Assembly (NCBI GenBank): GCA_052143095.1
Contig: JBKQTR010000476.1
Coordinates: 1 to 18,406 of the forward strand
Source of the DNA: DAHUYF01 sp052143095
GTDB lineage: Bacteria; Pseudomonadota; Alphaproteobacteria; ATCC43930; CGMCC-115725
Direction: 5' to 3'
Length of the DNA stretch: 18,406 bases
Part shown: piece after piece, positions 8,700 through 17,667 of the stretch
Position numbering within the stretch: position 1 is the stretch's first letter
Layout of the letters: every line of letters starts with the position of its first letter
Position numbers and translations under genes: made by a program
The notes under the pieces: generated by a model
The model's input: only the letters and a program-made list of their open reading frames with translations
What the model was told of the DNA's origin: nothing
Database searches by the model: none

Positions 8700-10250
8700 A
8701 TGCAGATCCAAGCCAGTTACCCCCGGCCCGAGCTCCTGCAAGTCGCCGACACGGTCGCCCGCGACAAGGGCATCGACCGCGACGAGGTGCTGCAGGCGAT
8801 GGAGCAGGCCATCCAGAAGGCCGGCCGCTCCAAATACGGCCAGGAATACGACATCCGCGCCGAGATCGACCGCAAGAGCGGCGAGATCCGGCTGATGCGC
8901 TTCCGCGAGGTCGCCGACCCCGTCGAGAACGAGGCGACGCAGATCCCGCTCGCCGAGGCGAAGCGCCTCAACCCGGAGGCCGAGGTCGGCGACTTCATCA
9001 CCGATCCGCTGCCGCCGATCGATTTCGGCCGCATCGCCGCGCAGACGGCCAAGCAGGTGATCGTGCAGAAGGTGCGCGACGCCGAGCGCCAGCGGCAATT
9101 CAACGAGTACAAGGACCGCGTCGGCGAGATCGTCAACGGCCTGGTCAAGCGCGTCGAGTTCGGCAACGTCATCGTCGATCTCGGCCGCGCCGAGGCGATC
9201 CTGCGCCGCGACGAGCTGCTGCCGCGCGAGAGCTTCCGCCAGGGCGAGCGCGTGCGCGCCTATATCTACGACGTGCGCCAGGAAGTGCGCGGCCCGCAGA
9301 TCTTCCTGTCGCGCACGCATCCGCAATTCATGGCCAAGCTGTTCGCACAGGAGGTGCCGGAGATCTATGACGGCATCATCGAGATCCGCGCCGTGGCGCG
9401 CGATCCCGGCTCGCGCGCCAAGATCGCCGTCATCTCCAACGACAGCGGCATCGACCCCGTCGGCGCCTGCGTCGGCATGCGCGGCTCGCGCGTGCAGGCG
9501 GTGGTGGCGGAGCTGCAGGGCGAGAAGATCGACATCATCCCGTGGTCGCAGGATCCCGCCACCTTCGTCGTCAACGCGCTCGCTCCCGCCGAGGTCGCCA
9601 AGGTGGTGATGGACGAGGAGCAGCGCCGTATCGAGGTGGTGGTGCCCGACGACCAGCTCTCGCTCGCCATCGGCCGACGCGGGCAGAACGTGCGGCTCGC
9701 CTCGCAGCTCACCGGCTGGGACATCGACATCCTCACCGAGGCCGAGGAGAGCGAGCGGCGCCAGGAGGAGTTCCGCACGCGCTCGAAGATGTTCATCGAG
9801 GCGCTCGATGTCGACGACGTCATCGCCCATCTGCTGGTCACCGAAGGCTTCACCTCGGTCGAAGAGGTCGCTTTCGTGCCGCTCAACGAGCTCGCCGGCA
9901 TCGAAGGCTTCGACGAGGATGTCGCGGGCGAGCTGCAGCAGCGCGCCCGCACCTTCCTCGAGGAGCAGAACGCCAAGCTCGAGGCGCAGCGCAAGGAGCT
10001 GGGCGTCAGCGACGACATTGCCGTCCTCCCCGGCGTGACGCCGGCGCTGCTGGTGGCGCTGGGCGAGAAAGGCGTCAAGGCGCTCGACGACCTCGCCGAC
10101 CTCGCCGGCGACGAGCTCATCGAGATGGCGGGCACGGCGGTCAAGCTCGAGCCCGACGAGGCCAACGCGATCATCATGGCGGCGCGCGCCCATTGGTTTG
10201 CCGACGAGGCGCAGCCGGGCGCGGCCGGTAGCGCTCCGGTCGGGGAGTAA
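8700..10250 (+). CDS. nusA: Transcription termination/antitermination factor NusA
   Basis: 516-residue RNA polymerase-binding elongation factor that modulates pausing, termination and rRNA antitermination. The order of domains is: N-terminal RNAP-binding domain (about 1-130), S1 domain (from VGEIVNGLVKRVEFGNVIVD, about 140-205), KH1 (GIDPVGACVGMRGSRVQAVV) and KH2 (DDQLSLAIGRRGQNVRLASQ). Two C-terminal acidic helix-hairpin repeats follow (about 365-430 and 440-505), a layout like E. coli NusA. The ATG at 8700 has a modest GAGAG box at 8689-8693. It could regulate its own operon through the terminator before rimP, as NusA acts on pausing; that is inference. The TAA overlaps the ribosome-binding site apparently used by the next gene. 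Confidence 0.97.
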   Translation: MQIQASYPRPELLQVADTVARDKGIDRDEVLQAMEQAIQKAGRSKYGQEYDIRAEIDRKSGEIRLMRFREVADPVENEATQIPLAEAKRLNPEAEVGDFITDPLPPIDFGRIAAQTAKQVIVQKVRDAERQRQFNEYKDRVGEIVNGLVKRVEFGNVIVDLGRAEAILRRDELLPRESFRQGERVRAYIYDVRQEVRGPQIFLSRTHPQFMAKLFAQEVPEIYDGIIEIRAVARDPGSRAKIAVISNDSGIDPVGACVGMRGSRVQAVVAELQGEKIDIIPWSQDPATFVVNALAPAEVAKVVMDEEQRRIEVVVPDDQLSLAIGRRGQNVRLASQLTGWDIDILTEAEESERRQEEFRTRSKMFIEALDVDDVIAHLLVTEGFTSVEEVAFVPLNELAGIEGFDEDVAGELQQRARTFLEEQNAKLEAQRKELGVSDDIAVLPGVTPALLVALGEKGVKALDDLADLAGDELIEMAGTAVKLEPDEANAIIMAARAHWFADEAQPGAAGSAPVGE

Positions 10251-10254
10251 GGCC

Positions 10255-10890
10255 ACGGCGGCCGCGGCGTCCCAGGACGCGGAGACCGAGGCGCAGACAG
10301 GGCCGGAGCGGCGCTGCCTCGTCAGCGGCGCGGTGCGGCCGAAATCCGAGCTCGTCCGCTTCGTCGTCGCTCCCGGCGGGCGGATCGTGCCCGACGTGGC
10401 GGGGAAATTGCCGGGGCGGGGTTTGTGGTTGACGGCCGGGCGCGATATAGTGGCGCTGGCGGTGACTAAGCGGCTCTTCGCCCGCGCGGCGCGGCAGCCG
10501 GTCATCGTCGATGACGATCTGGCCGAGCGAGTCGAGGCCTTGTTGGCCGAGCGTTGTCTCGACCGGATCGGGCTCGCGCGCCGCGCCGGTCAGGCGGTGA
10601 TGGGCTTCGCCAAGGTCGAGGCGGCGCTGGCACGGGGCGGAGCGGCGGTGCTGCTGGCCGCGGCCGACGGCGCGGCGGACGGGCGGGGAAAGCTCAGAAC
10701 GCTGGCGCCGACGCTGCCATTGGTCGAGCAGCTCACCGGCGCCGAGCTGGGAGCGGCGTTCGGCCGCGAGCATGTCGTGCACGCGGCGCTGGCGCCGGGG
10801 CGGATCGCCCAGGCGCTGGTGGTTGATGCGGCGCGGCTCGCCGGGTTTCGGGCGGGGCGTCGCGATGTCGAGGCGCGTATTGGAGAGTGA
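10255..10890 (+). CDS. ylxR: YlxR (DUF448)-L7Ae fusion RNA-binding protein, apparent ACG start
   Basis: RNA-binding protein of the nusA-infB operon. Residues about 20-95 are the YlxR/DUF448 domain (RRCLVSGAVRPKSELVRFVV, then PDVAGKLPGRGLWL). The rest is an L7Ae/L30e-like domain (CLDRIGLARRAGQAVMGFAKV, AVLLAAADGAADGRGK, TGAELGAAFGREHVVHAAL). This fusion is usual in alphaproteobacteria; the function is unsettled, probably ribosome- or RNase P-related. There is no ATG/GTG/TTG at the expected N-terminus. The earliest canonical codon is a TTG at 10198, 53 bp inside nusA with no ribosome-binding site. An ACG at 10255, 7 bases after GGGGAG (10242-10247), gives 211 residues and a normal N-terminal length, so I place the start there tentatively. 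Confidence 0.88.
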   Translation, partial: TAAAASQDAETEAQTGPERRCLVSGAVRPKSELVRFVVAPGGRIVPDVAGKLPGRGLWLTAGRDIVALAVTKRLFARAARQPVIVDDDLAERVEALLAERCLDRIGLARRAGQAVMGFAKVEAALARGGAAVLLAAADGAADGRGKLRTLAPTLPLVEQLTGAELGAAFGREHVVHAALAPGRIAQALVVDAARLAGFRAGRRDVEARIGE

Positions 10891-10905
10891 CGGTACCGGA
10901 TCACG

Positions 10906-13512
10906 ATGAGCGATAACGATCAAGATATGAAACGACCGCTGAGCCTGGGGCGCCCGGGCGGGGGCAAGCTCGAGCTGCGCCGGCCGATCGAATCCGGCCA
11001 GGTGCGCCAGAGCTTCCCGCATGGCCGCTCCAAGACCGTCACCGTCGAGGTGCGCAAGAAGCGCGCGCCGGTGCCGGGCCAGCCCGAGCGTCCCGAGGCG
11101 CCGCCGGCCGAGACGGCAAGGCCCGCCGCCGCGCCGCAGGCGCAGCCGGCGCGCCGCCACGCGGTGCTGTCGACGCACGGGCTTACCGCCGGCGAGCGCG
11201 CGGCGCGCGCCAGCGCGCTGCAAGGCGCCATCCGGGCGGATGAGGAGGCGAAGAAGCAGGCCGTCTTCGACGCGGACCGCCAGCGCGAGGAGGAGGCGCA
11301 GCTCAGGATCGAGCAGGAGCAGCGCCACGCCGAGGAGAGCGCCCGGCGCCGCGCCGAGGAGGAGAGCAAGCGCAAGACCGACGAAGAGGGCAAGCGCAAG
11401 ACCGACGAAGAGACCAAGCGCAAGGCCGAGGAGGAATCCCGCCGCCAGGTCGCCGAGCGCGCCGGCAAGGCCGCGGCCGACAAGGTCGCGGCGCTGGAGA
11501 AGGCCGGCAAGGTCAAGCCCGAGGAAGAGGCCGAGGAAGAAGCCCCGGCGCGGCGCGGTCCGCGCGGCGTCGAGGTCAAGAAGGTACCGACGCCGACCCG
11601 CCGCGACGAGCCGCGCCGGCGCAACCCCAAGCTTACCGTCACCCGCGTGCTCAACGAGAGCGACGAGGAGAAGATGCGCAGCCTCGCCTCGGTGCGCCGG
11701 CACCGCGAGCGCGAGAAGCTGCGCGCGCTCCAGGCGCAGCAGGAGCAGGTCAAGATCGTGCGCGACGTGGTGGTGCCCGAGACGATCACGGTGCAGGAGC
11801 TCGCCAACCGCATGGCCGAGCGCGGCGCCGACGTCATCAAGACGCTGATGAAGATGGGCGTGATGGCGACCATCAACCAGGTGATCGACGCCGATACCGC
11901 CGAGCTCGTCGTCGCCGAGTTCGGCCACCGCCTGAAGCGCGTCGCCGAGAGCGACATCGAGATCGGGCTCGGCGGCGAGGCCGATGCCGAGGAGCACCTC
12001 GTGTCGCGGCCGCCGGTGGTCACCATCATGGGCCATGTCGATCACGGCAAGACGTCGCTGCTCGACGCCTTGCGCGGCACCGACGTCGCCGGCGGCGAGG
12101 CCGGCGGCATCACCCAGCATATCGGGGCCTATCAGGTCAGGCTCAAATCCGGCCAGCGCATCACCTTCATCGACACGCCCGGCCACCAGGCCTTCACCGC
12201 CATGCGCGCGCGCGGCGCGCATGTCACCGACATCGTCGTGCTGGTGGTCGCGGCCGATGACGGCATCAAGGAGCAGACGGTCGAGGCCATCCGCCATGCC
12301 AAGGCGGCGAAGGTGCCGATGATCGTCGCCATCAACAAGATGGACAAGCCCGACGCCAAGCCCGATCGCGTGCGCCAGGAGCTGCTGCAGCACGAGATCG
12401 TGGTCGAGCATCACGGCGGCGACGTGCTCGATGTCGAGGTCTCGGCGCTGAAGAAGACCGGTCTCGACAAGCTCGAGGAGGCGATCCTGCTGCAGGCCGA
12501 GATCCTCGATCTCAAGGCCAATCCCGACCGGCCGGCCGAGGGCAGCATCATCGAAGCGAAGCTCGAGCGCGGCCGCGGCTCGGTCGCCACCGTGCTGATC
12601 AAGCGCGGCACGCTGCATACCGGCGACATTTTCGTCGCCGGCAGCGAATGGGGCCGCGTGCGCGCGCTGATCGACGATCGCGGCAACGCCATCGCTGCGG
12701 CCGGCCCGGCGAGCCCGGTCGAGGTGCTGGGGCTCAACGGCACGCCGCTCGCCGGCGACGATTTCGTCGTCGCCGAGAACGAGGCCAAGGCACGCGATAT
12801 CGCCGATTACCGCCAGCGCCGCCGGCGCGAGCAGCAGGCCGCCGCCGGCGCGCGCGGCACGCTCGAGCAGATGTTCTCGCAGATCGCCGCCGGCGTCGCG
12901 AAGGAGCTGGCGGTCGTCGTCAAATCGGACGTGCAGGGCTCGCTCGAGGCGATCACCGGCTCGCTCGAGAAGATCTCCACCAAGGAAGTGGCGATCCGCG
13001 TGCTGCACGCCGCGGTGGGCGGCATCAACGAGAGCGACGTGATCCTGGCCAAGGCGTCGAGCGCAGTGATCATCGGCTTCAACGTCCGCGCCAACCCGCA
13101 GGCGCGCGACATGGCGCGGCGCGACAATGTCGAGATCCGCTACTACTCGATCATCTACGACGTGATCGACGACATGAAGGCGGCGCTGTCGGGCCTGTTG
13201 GCGCCGAGCCTGCGCGAGCGCTTCCTCGGCAATGCGGCGATCCGCGAAGTCTTCACCATCAGCAAAGTCGGCAAGGTGGCGGGCTGCATGGTGACCGAAG
13301 GCATCGTCAAGCGCGGCGCCCGGGTGCGCCTGCTGCGCGACAACGTCGTGATCCACGAAGGCAGCCTCAAGACGCTGAAGCGCTTCAAGGACGAAGTCCG
13401 CGAGGTGCGCGAAGGCTTCGAATGCGGCATGGCCTTCGAGAACTACCACGACATCCAGGTGGGCGACGTCATCGAGTGCTTCGAGATGGAGGAAGTCGCG
13501 CGCGCGCTCTAG
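10906..13512 (+). CDS. infB: Translation initiation factor IF-2
   Basis: 868-residue GTPase that delivers initiator fMet-tRNA to the 30S subunit. The N-terminus (SLGRPGGGKLELRR, GQVRQSFPHGRSKTVTVEV) is the alphaproteobacterial type. A highly charged helical linker (about residues 105-250) includes a 24-base tandem repeat, and an IF2_N-like segment (VVPETITVQELANRMAERGA) follows. The G domain shows G1 GHVDHGKT at 376-383, G3 DTPGH at 423-427 and G4 NKMD at 477-480. Domain II, the IF2 core domain III (DVQGSLEAITGSL) and the C-terminal fMet-tRNA-binding domain end at GDVIECFEMEEVARAL. It starts 15 bases after ylxR. It is full length and intact, with a perfect hairpin directly after its stop. Confidence 0.98.
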   Translation: MSDNDQDMKRPLSLGRPGGGKLELRRPIESGQVRQSFPHGRSKTVTVEVRKKRAPVPGQPERPEAPPAETARPAAAPQAQPARRHAVLSTHGLTAGERAARASALQGAIRADEEAKKQAVFDADRQREEEAQLRIEQEQRHAEESARRRAEEESKRKTDEEGKRKTDEETKRKAEEESRRQVAERAGKAAADKVAALEKAGKVKPEEEAEEEAPARRGPRGVEVKKVPTPTRRDEPRRRNPKLTVTRVLNESDEEKMRSLASVRRHREREKLRALQAQQEQVKIVRDVVVPETITVQELANRMAERGADVIKTLMKMGVMATINQVIDADTAELVVAEFGHRLKRVAESDIEIGLGGEADAEEHLVSRPPVVTIMGHVDHGKTSLLDALRGTDVAGGEAGGITQHIGAYQVRLKSGQRITFIDTPGHQAFTAMRARGAHVTDIVVLVVAADDGIKEQTVEAIRHAKAAKVPMIVAINKMDKPDAKPDRVRQELLQHEIVVEHHGGDVLDVEVSALKKTGLDKLEEAILLQAEILDLKANPDRPAEGSIIEAKLERGRGSVATVLIKRGTLHTGDIFVAGSEWGRVRALIDDRGNAIAAAGPASPVEVLGLNGTPLAGDDFVVAENEAKARDIADYRQRRRREQQAAAGARGTLEQMFSQIAAGVAKELAVVVKSDVQGSLEAITGSLEKISTKEVAIRVLHAAVGGINESDVILAKASSAVIIGFNVRANPQARDMARRDNVEIRYYSIIYDVIDDMKAALSGLLAPSLRERFLGNAAIREVFTISKVGKVAGCMVTEGIVKRGARVRLLRDNVVIHEGSLKTLKRFKDEVREVREGFECGMAFENYHDIQVGDVIECFEMEEVARAL
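11368..11439 (+). repeat. 24-bp tandem repeat inside infB
   Basis: Three in-frame 24-base units begin AAGCGCAAG at 11368, 11392 and 11416. Units 1 and 2 differ at only two bases; unit 3 is more diverged. They encode KRKTDEEG, KRKTDEET and KRKAEEES in the charged helical linker of IF-2, a region that varies greatly in length between species. Confidence 0.7.
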
Positions 13513-13589
13513 GCGAACGCGCGACAGCGCGTTCGTCCGCGGCGGCGCCAGCGATTGCGCAGCAATCGCGAGAGCCGCGCCGGGCGGAC
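13513..13589. repeat. Palindrome cluster after infB
   Basis: Directly after the infB stop, CGAACGCGC (13514-13522) pairs perfectly with GCGCGTTCG (13527-13535) around loop GACA. A second nested structure follows: GTCCGC (13535-13540) with GCGGAC (13584-13589), GCGGC (13542-13546) with GCCGC (13574-13578), and an apical hairpin GCGATTGC-GCA-GCAATCGC (13551-13569). No T-tract follows, so this is not a canonical intrinsic terminator. It may stabilise or process the transcript between infB and rbfA, or be a repeat-element insertion. Confidence 0.55.
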
Positions 13590-13609
13590 TAGCGCGGTGA
13601 CACGCCGCA

Positions 13610-13687
13610 ACCACCACCTCACCTTCCCATCGCTGCGCGATGGGCCCCTCCCTCTCCCCCGCTTCGCGGCGGAGAGGGGCCAGTGAG
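13610..13687. repeat. REP-like palindromic element upstream of rbfA
   Basis: CCCATCG-CTGCG-CGATGGG (13626-13644) is followed by GGCCCCTC (13643-13650) pairing with GAGGGGCC (13674-13681), enclosing a pyrimidine-rich strand and a GCTTCGC loop. The flanking CCACCTCACC wording and the CCCTCTCCC/GGAGAGGGG arms resemble dispersed elements that I recall from many alphaproteobacterial genomes. It ends about 10 bases before the rbfA start codon, so it lies in the rbfA 5' leader. Copy number is not testable from this window. Confidence 0.55.
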
Positions 13688-13696
13688 AGCCGAGAC

Positions 13697-14116
13697 GTGC
13701 AAAAACATCACAAACACCGGGAGCCGAGCCAGCGGCAGCTGCGGGTGGGCGAGGAGTTGCGCCACGCGCTGTCGCGCCTGTTGCAGCGCGGCGAGCTGCG
13801 CGACCCGGCGCTGCAGGGCGTGGCGGTGACCGTCACCGAGGTCAGGATCAGTCCCGACCTCAAAAGCGCCACCGCCTATGTCATGCCGCTGGGCGGCGAG
13901 CACCGCGCCGAGGTGATCGCCGGGCTCACGCGCTCGACCGGATATCTGCGCAGCCAAGTCGCGCGTGAGGTGCCGCTGCGCTTCACGCCGACGCTGTCCT
14001 TCGCGCTCGACACCTCCTTCGACCATGCCAGCCGGATCAACGAGCTGCTGCATCGCCCCGAGGTCGAGCGCGATCTCGGCCCGGGCGGGGAGGAAGAGCC
14101 CGATAATGGCGGCTAA
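13697..14116 (+). CDS. rbfA: 30S ribosome-binding factor RbfA
   Basis: 139-residue cold-shock-related factor that binds the 30S subunit near helix 1 of 16S rRNA during late maturation. It has the single KH-like fold: SQRQLRVGEELRHALSRLL, then VTVTEVRISPDLKSATAYVMPLGG, and LRFTPTLSFALDTSFDHASRINELL at the C-terminal helix. I chose the GTG at 13697 (VQKHHKHREPSQ), which matches the basic alphaproteobacterial N-terminus. The in-frame ATG at 13640 lies inside the REP-like palindrome and would add low-complexity residues. GTGAGAG at 13683-13689 may serve as ribosome-binding site. The 3' end overlaps truB by 11 bp, so coupling is likely. Confidence 0.94.
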   Translation: MQKHHKHREPSQRQLRVGEELRHALSRLLQRGELRDPALQGVAVTVTEVRISPDLKSATAYVMPLGGEHRAEVIAGLTRSTGYLRSQVAREVPLRFTPTLSFALDTSFDHASRINELLHRPEVERDLGPGGEEEPDNGG

Positions 14117-15032
14117 GCGGCGCGGCCAGGCGATCAGCGGCTGGCTCGTCCTAGACAAGCCCCAAGGCATGAGCTCGAGCCGGGCGGTGGGTGCCGTCCG
14201 GCGCCTGCTCGACGCCGCCAAGGCCGGGCATGGCGGCACCCTGGACCCGCTGGCGACCGGGGTGCTGCCGATCGCGTTGGGCGAGGCGACCAAGACGGTC
14301 GCCTGGGTCATGGCCGGGCGGAAGACCTATCGCTTCACGCTGCGCTGGGGCGAGGCGAGGGATACCGACGATGCCGAGGGCAAGGTTACCGGGCTGAGCC
14401 CCGAGCGCCCCGCGCCGGCGGCGGTTGCGGCGGCGCTGCCGGGCTTCATCGGTACCATCCGCCAGCGCCCGCCGGCCTTCTCCGCGCTCAAGCTCGCGGG
14501 CCAGCGGGCCTACGACCTCGCCCGCCATGGCGAGACGGTCGAGCTGGCGCCGCGCCCGGTGGAGATCCTGGAGCTGCGCCTGCTGGGCGCGCCGGACCCG
14601 GACCATGCGGAGCTCGAGGCGGTGGTGGGCAAGGGCACCTATATCCGCGCGCTCGCCCGCGACCTCGGCGAGGCGCTGGGGACGCTCGCCCATATCACCG
14701 CGCTGCGCCGGCTGCAGGTCGGGCGGTTCCGGGCGGAAGACGCGATTTCCCTGGATAATCTCGCCGCGCTGGGGCATAGTGCGGCCGCTTCCGGGCACCT
14801 CTTTCCGGTCGAGACGGCGCTGGACGACATCCCGGCGCTCGCCTTGTCGGAAGATGAGGCCCACCGGCTGCGTTGCGGCCAAGCCGTAACGCCGTTGCGC
14901 CCTTCCGATCGGGCGCGCATCGACCAACTCGGCGACGGCGCGACGGTCTGTGCCACCACCGGCGGCAAGCTGGTGGCGGTTGCCGAGATTACGGCGGGCG
15001 GCCTCAAGCCGGTGCGTGTGTTGAACCTCTAA
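14106..15032 (+). CDS. truB: tRNA pseudouridine(55) synthase TruB
   Basis: 308-residue enzyme that makes pseudouridine 55 in the T loop of elongator tRNAs and also acts as a tRNA chaperone. The catalytic Asp is D47 in GHGGTLDPLATGVLPIALG. GWLVLDKPQGMSSSRAV is the conserved N-terminal motif. RQRPPAFSALKLAGQRAYDLAR and GTYIRALARDLGEALG complete the synthase core. A small C-terminal PUA-like extension follows (about 240-308). The ATG at 14106 overlaps rbfA by 11 bp; the longer open frame upstream is a shadow of rbfA. The gene ends 16 bases before rpsO. Length and motifs are normal. Confidence 0.97.
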   Translation: MAAKRRGQAISGWLVLDKPQGMSSSRAVGAVRRLLDAAKAGHGGTLDPLATGVLPIALGEATKTVAWVMAGRKTYRFTLRWGEARDTDDAEGKVTGLSPERPAPAAVAAALPGFIGTIRQRPPAFSALKLAGQRAYDLARHGETVELAPRPVEILELRLLGAPDPDHAELEAVVGKGTYIRALARDLGEALGTLAHITALRRLQVGRFRAEDAISLDNLAALGHSAAASGHLFPVETALDDIPALALSEDEAHRLRCGQAVTPLRPSDRARIDQLGDGATVCATTGGKLVAVAEITAGGLKPVRVLNL

Positions 15033-15048
15033 ATCAAGGAGATACCCG

Positions 15049-15318
15049 ATGTCGATCCCGCTCGCGCGCAAGCAAGAGCTTGTCAAGGAATACGCCCGTG
15101 CCGACGGCGACACCGGCTCGCCTGAGGTGCAGGTCGCGCTGCTCTCGGAGCGCATCAAGAACCTCAGCGACCACCTGACCACCCATCCCAAGGATTTCCA
15201 TTCCCGGCGCGGGCTGCTGGTCATGGTCGGCCAGCGCCGCCGCCAGCTCGACTATCTCAAGCGCAAGGATGCGGCCCGCTACGAGACCGTGATCGAGAGT
15301 CTGGGGTTGCGGCGCTGA
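15049..15318 (+). CDS. rpsO: 30S ribosomal protein S15
   Basis: 89 residues, exactly the usual S15 length. S15 is a primary binder of the 16S rRNA central domain and part of the subunit bridge. Family motifs visible are DTGSPEVQVALLSERI, LTTHPKDFHSRRGLL and VGQRRRQLDYLKRKD. A near-perfect ribosome-binding site AAGGAG (15036-15041) lies 7 bases before the ATG, the strongest in the window, as expected for a highly expressed ribosomal protein. The rpsO-pnp order is conserved across proteobacteria. S15 often represses its own translation through its leader, but I see no clear binding structure in the 16-base truB-rpsO gap; such a structure would have to involve the truB 3' end. Confidence 0.98.
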   Translation: MSIPLARKQELVKEYARADGDTGSPEVQVALLSERIKNLSDHLTTHPKDFHSRRGLLVMVGQRRRQLDYLKRKDAARYETVIESLGLRR

Positions 15319-15509
15319 GCGCCTCCGGCCGGCCGGCGGGGGAGCGAGGCCCCGCACCAAGGCACGCCGTGCGCGCCCCGTGCTTTTCGCGCCGCGCGCG
15401 CGGCGCCCTACCACTCACATGCCATTCACCGGGGCCGGCCTCGCCGCGACGGCTGGACATGCCGCGCGCCTGGCCCCTGACGCGTTTCTGAGAGAGAAGG
15501 AAGAGAGAG
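15319..15509 (+). promoter_or_regulatory. rpsO-pnp intergenic hairpins
   Basis: 191 non-coding bases with strong secondary-structure potential. AAGGCACG (15359-15366) can pair with CGTGCTTT (15379-15386), including one G-T pair, a terminator-like hairpin with only a short T-run. Immediately after is an 18-base perfect palindrome, GCGCCGCG-CG-CGCGGCGC (15389-15406). In E. coli the same gap carries a hairpin cut by RNase III through which PNPase controls its own mRNA; a similar role here is inferred from position only. No convincing promoter was seen. The pnp ribosome-binding site AAGGAAG is at 15497-15503. Confidence 0.45.
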
Positions 15510-17645
<2,136 letters not shown>

Positions 17646-17667
17646 CCGCCATGCCGGCCGGCATGCC

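Noticed and set aside
10174..13617. Very long minus-strand open frame (about 1147 codons) opposite infB, and a similar 903-codon one at 7794-10505
   Set aside because: They are antisense shadows produced by high GC and few stop codons; the products are low-complexity His/Asp/Arg/Ala-rich sequences without any family motif, while the plus strand holds secure genes.
13640..13696. Upstream ATG for rbfA
   Set aside because: The codon lies inside a palindromic repeat, and family similarity begins only at the GTG at 13697.
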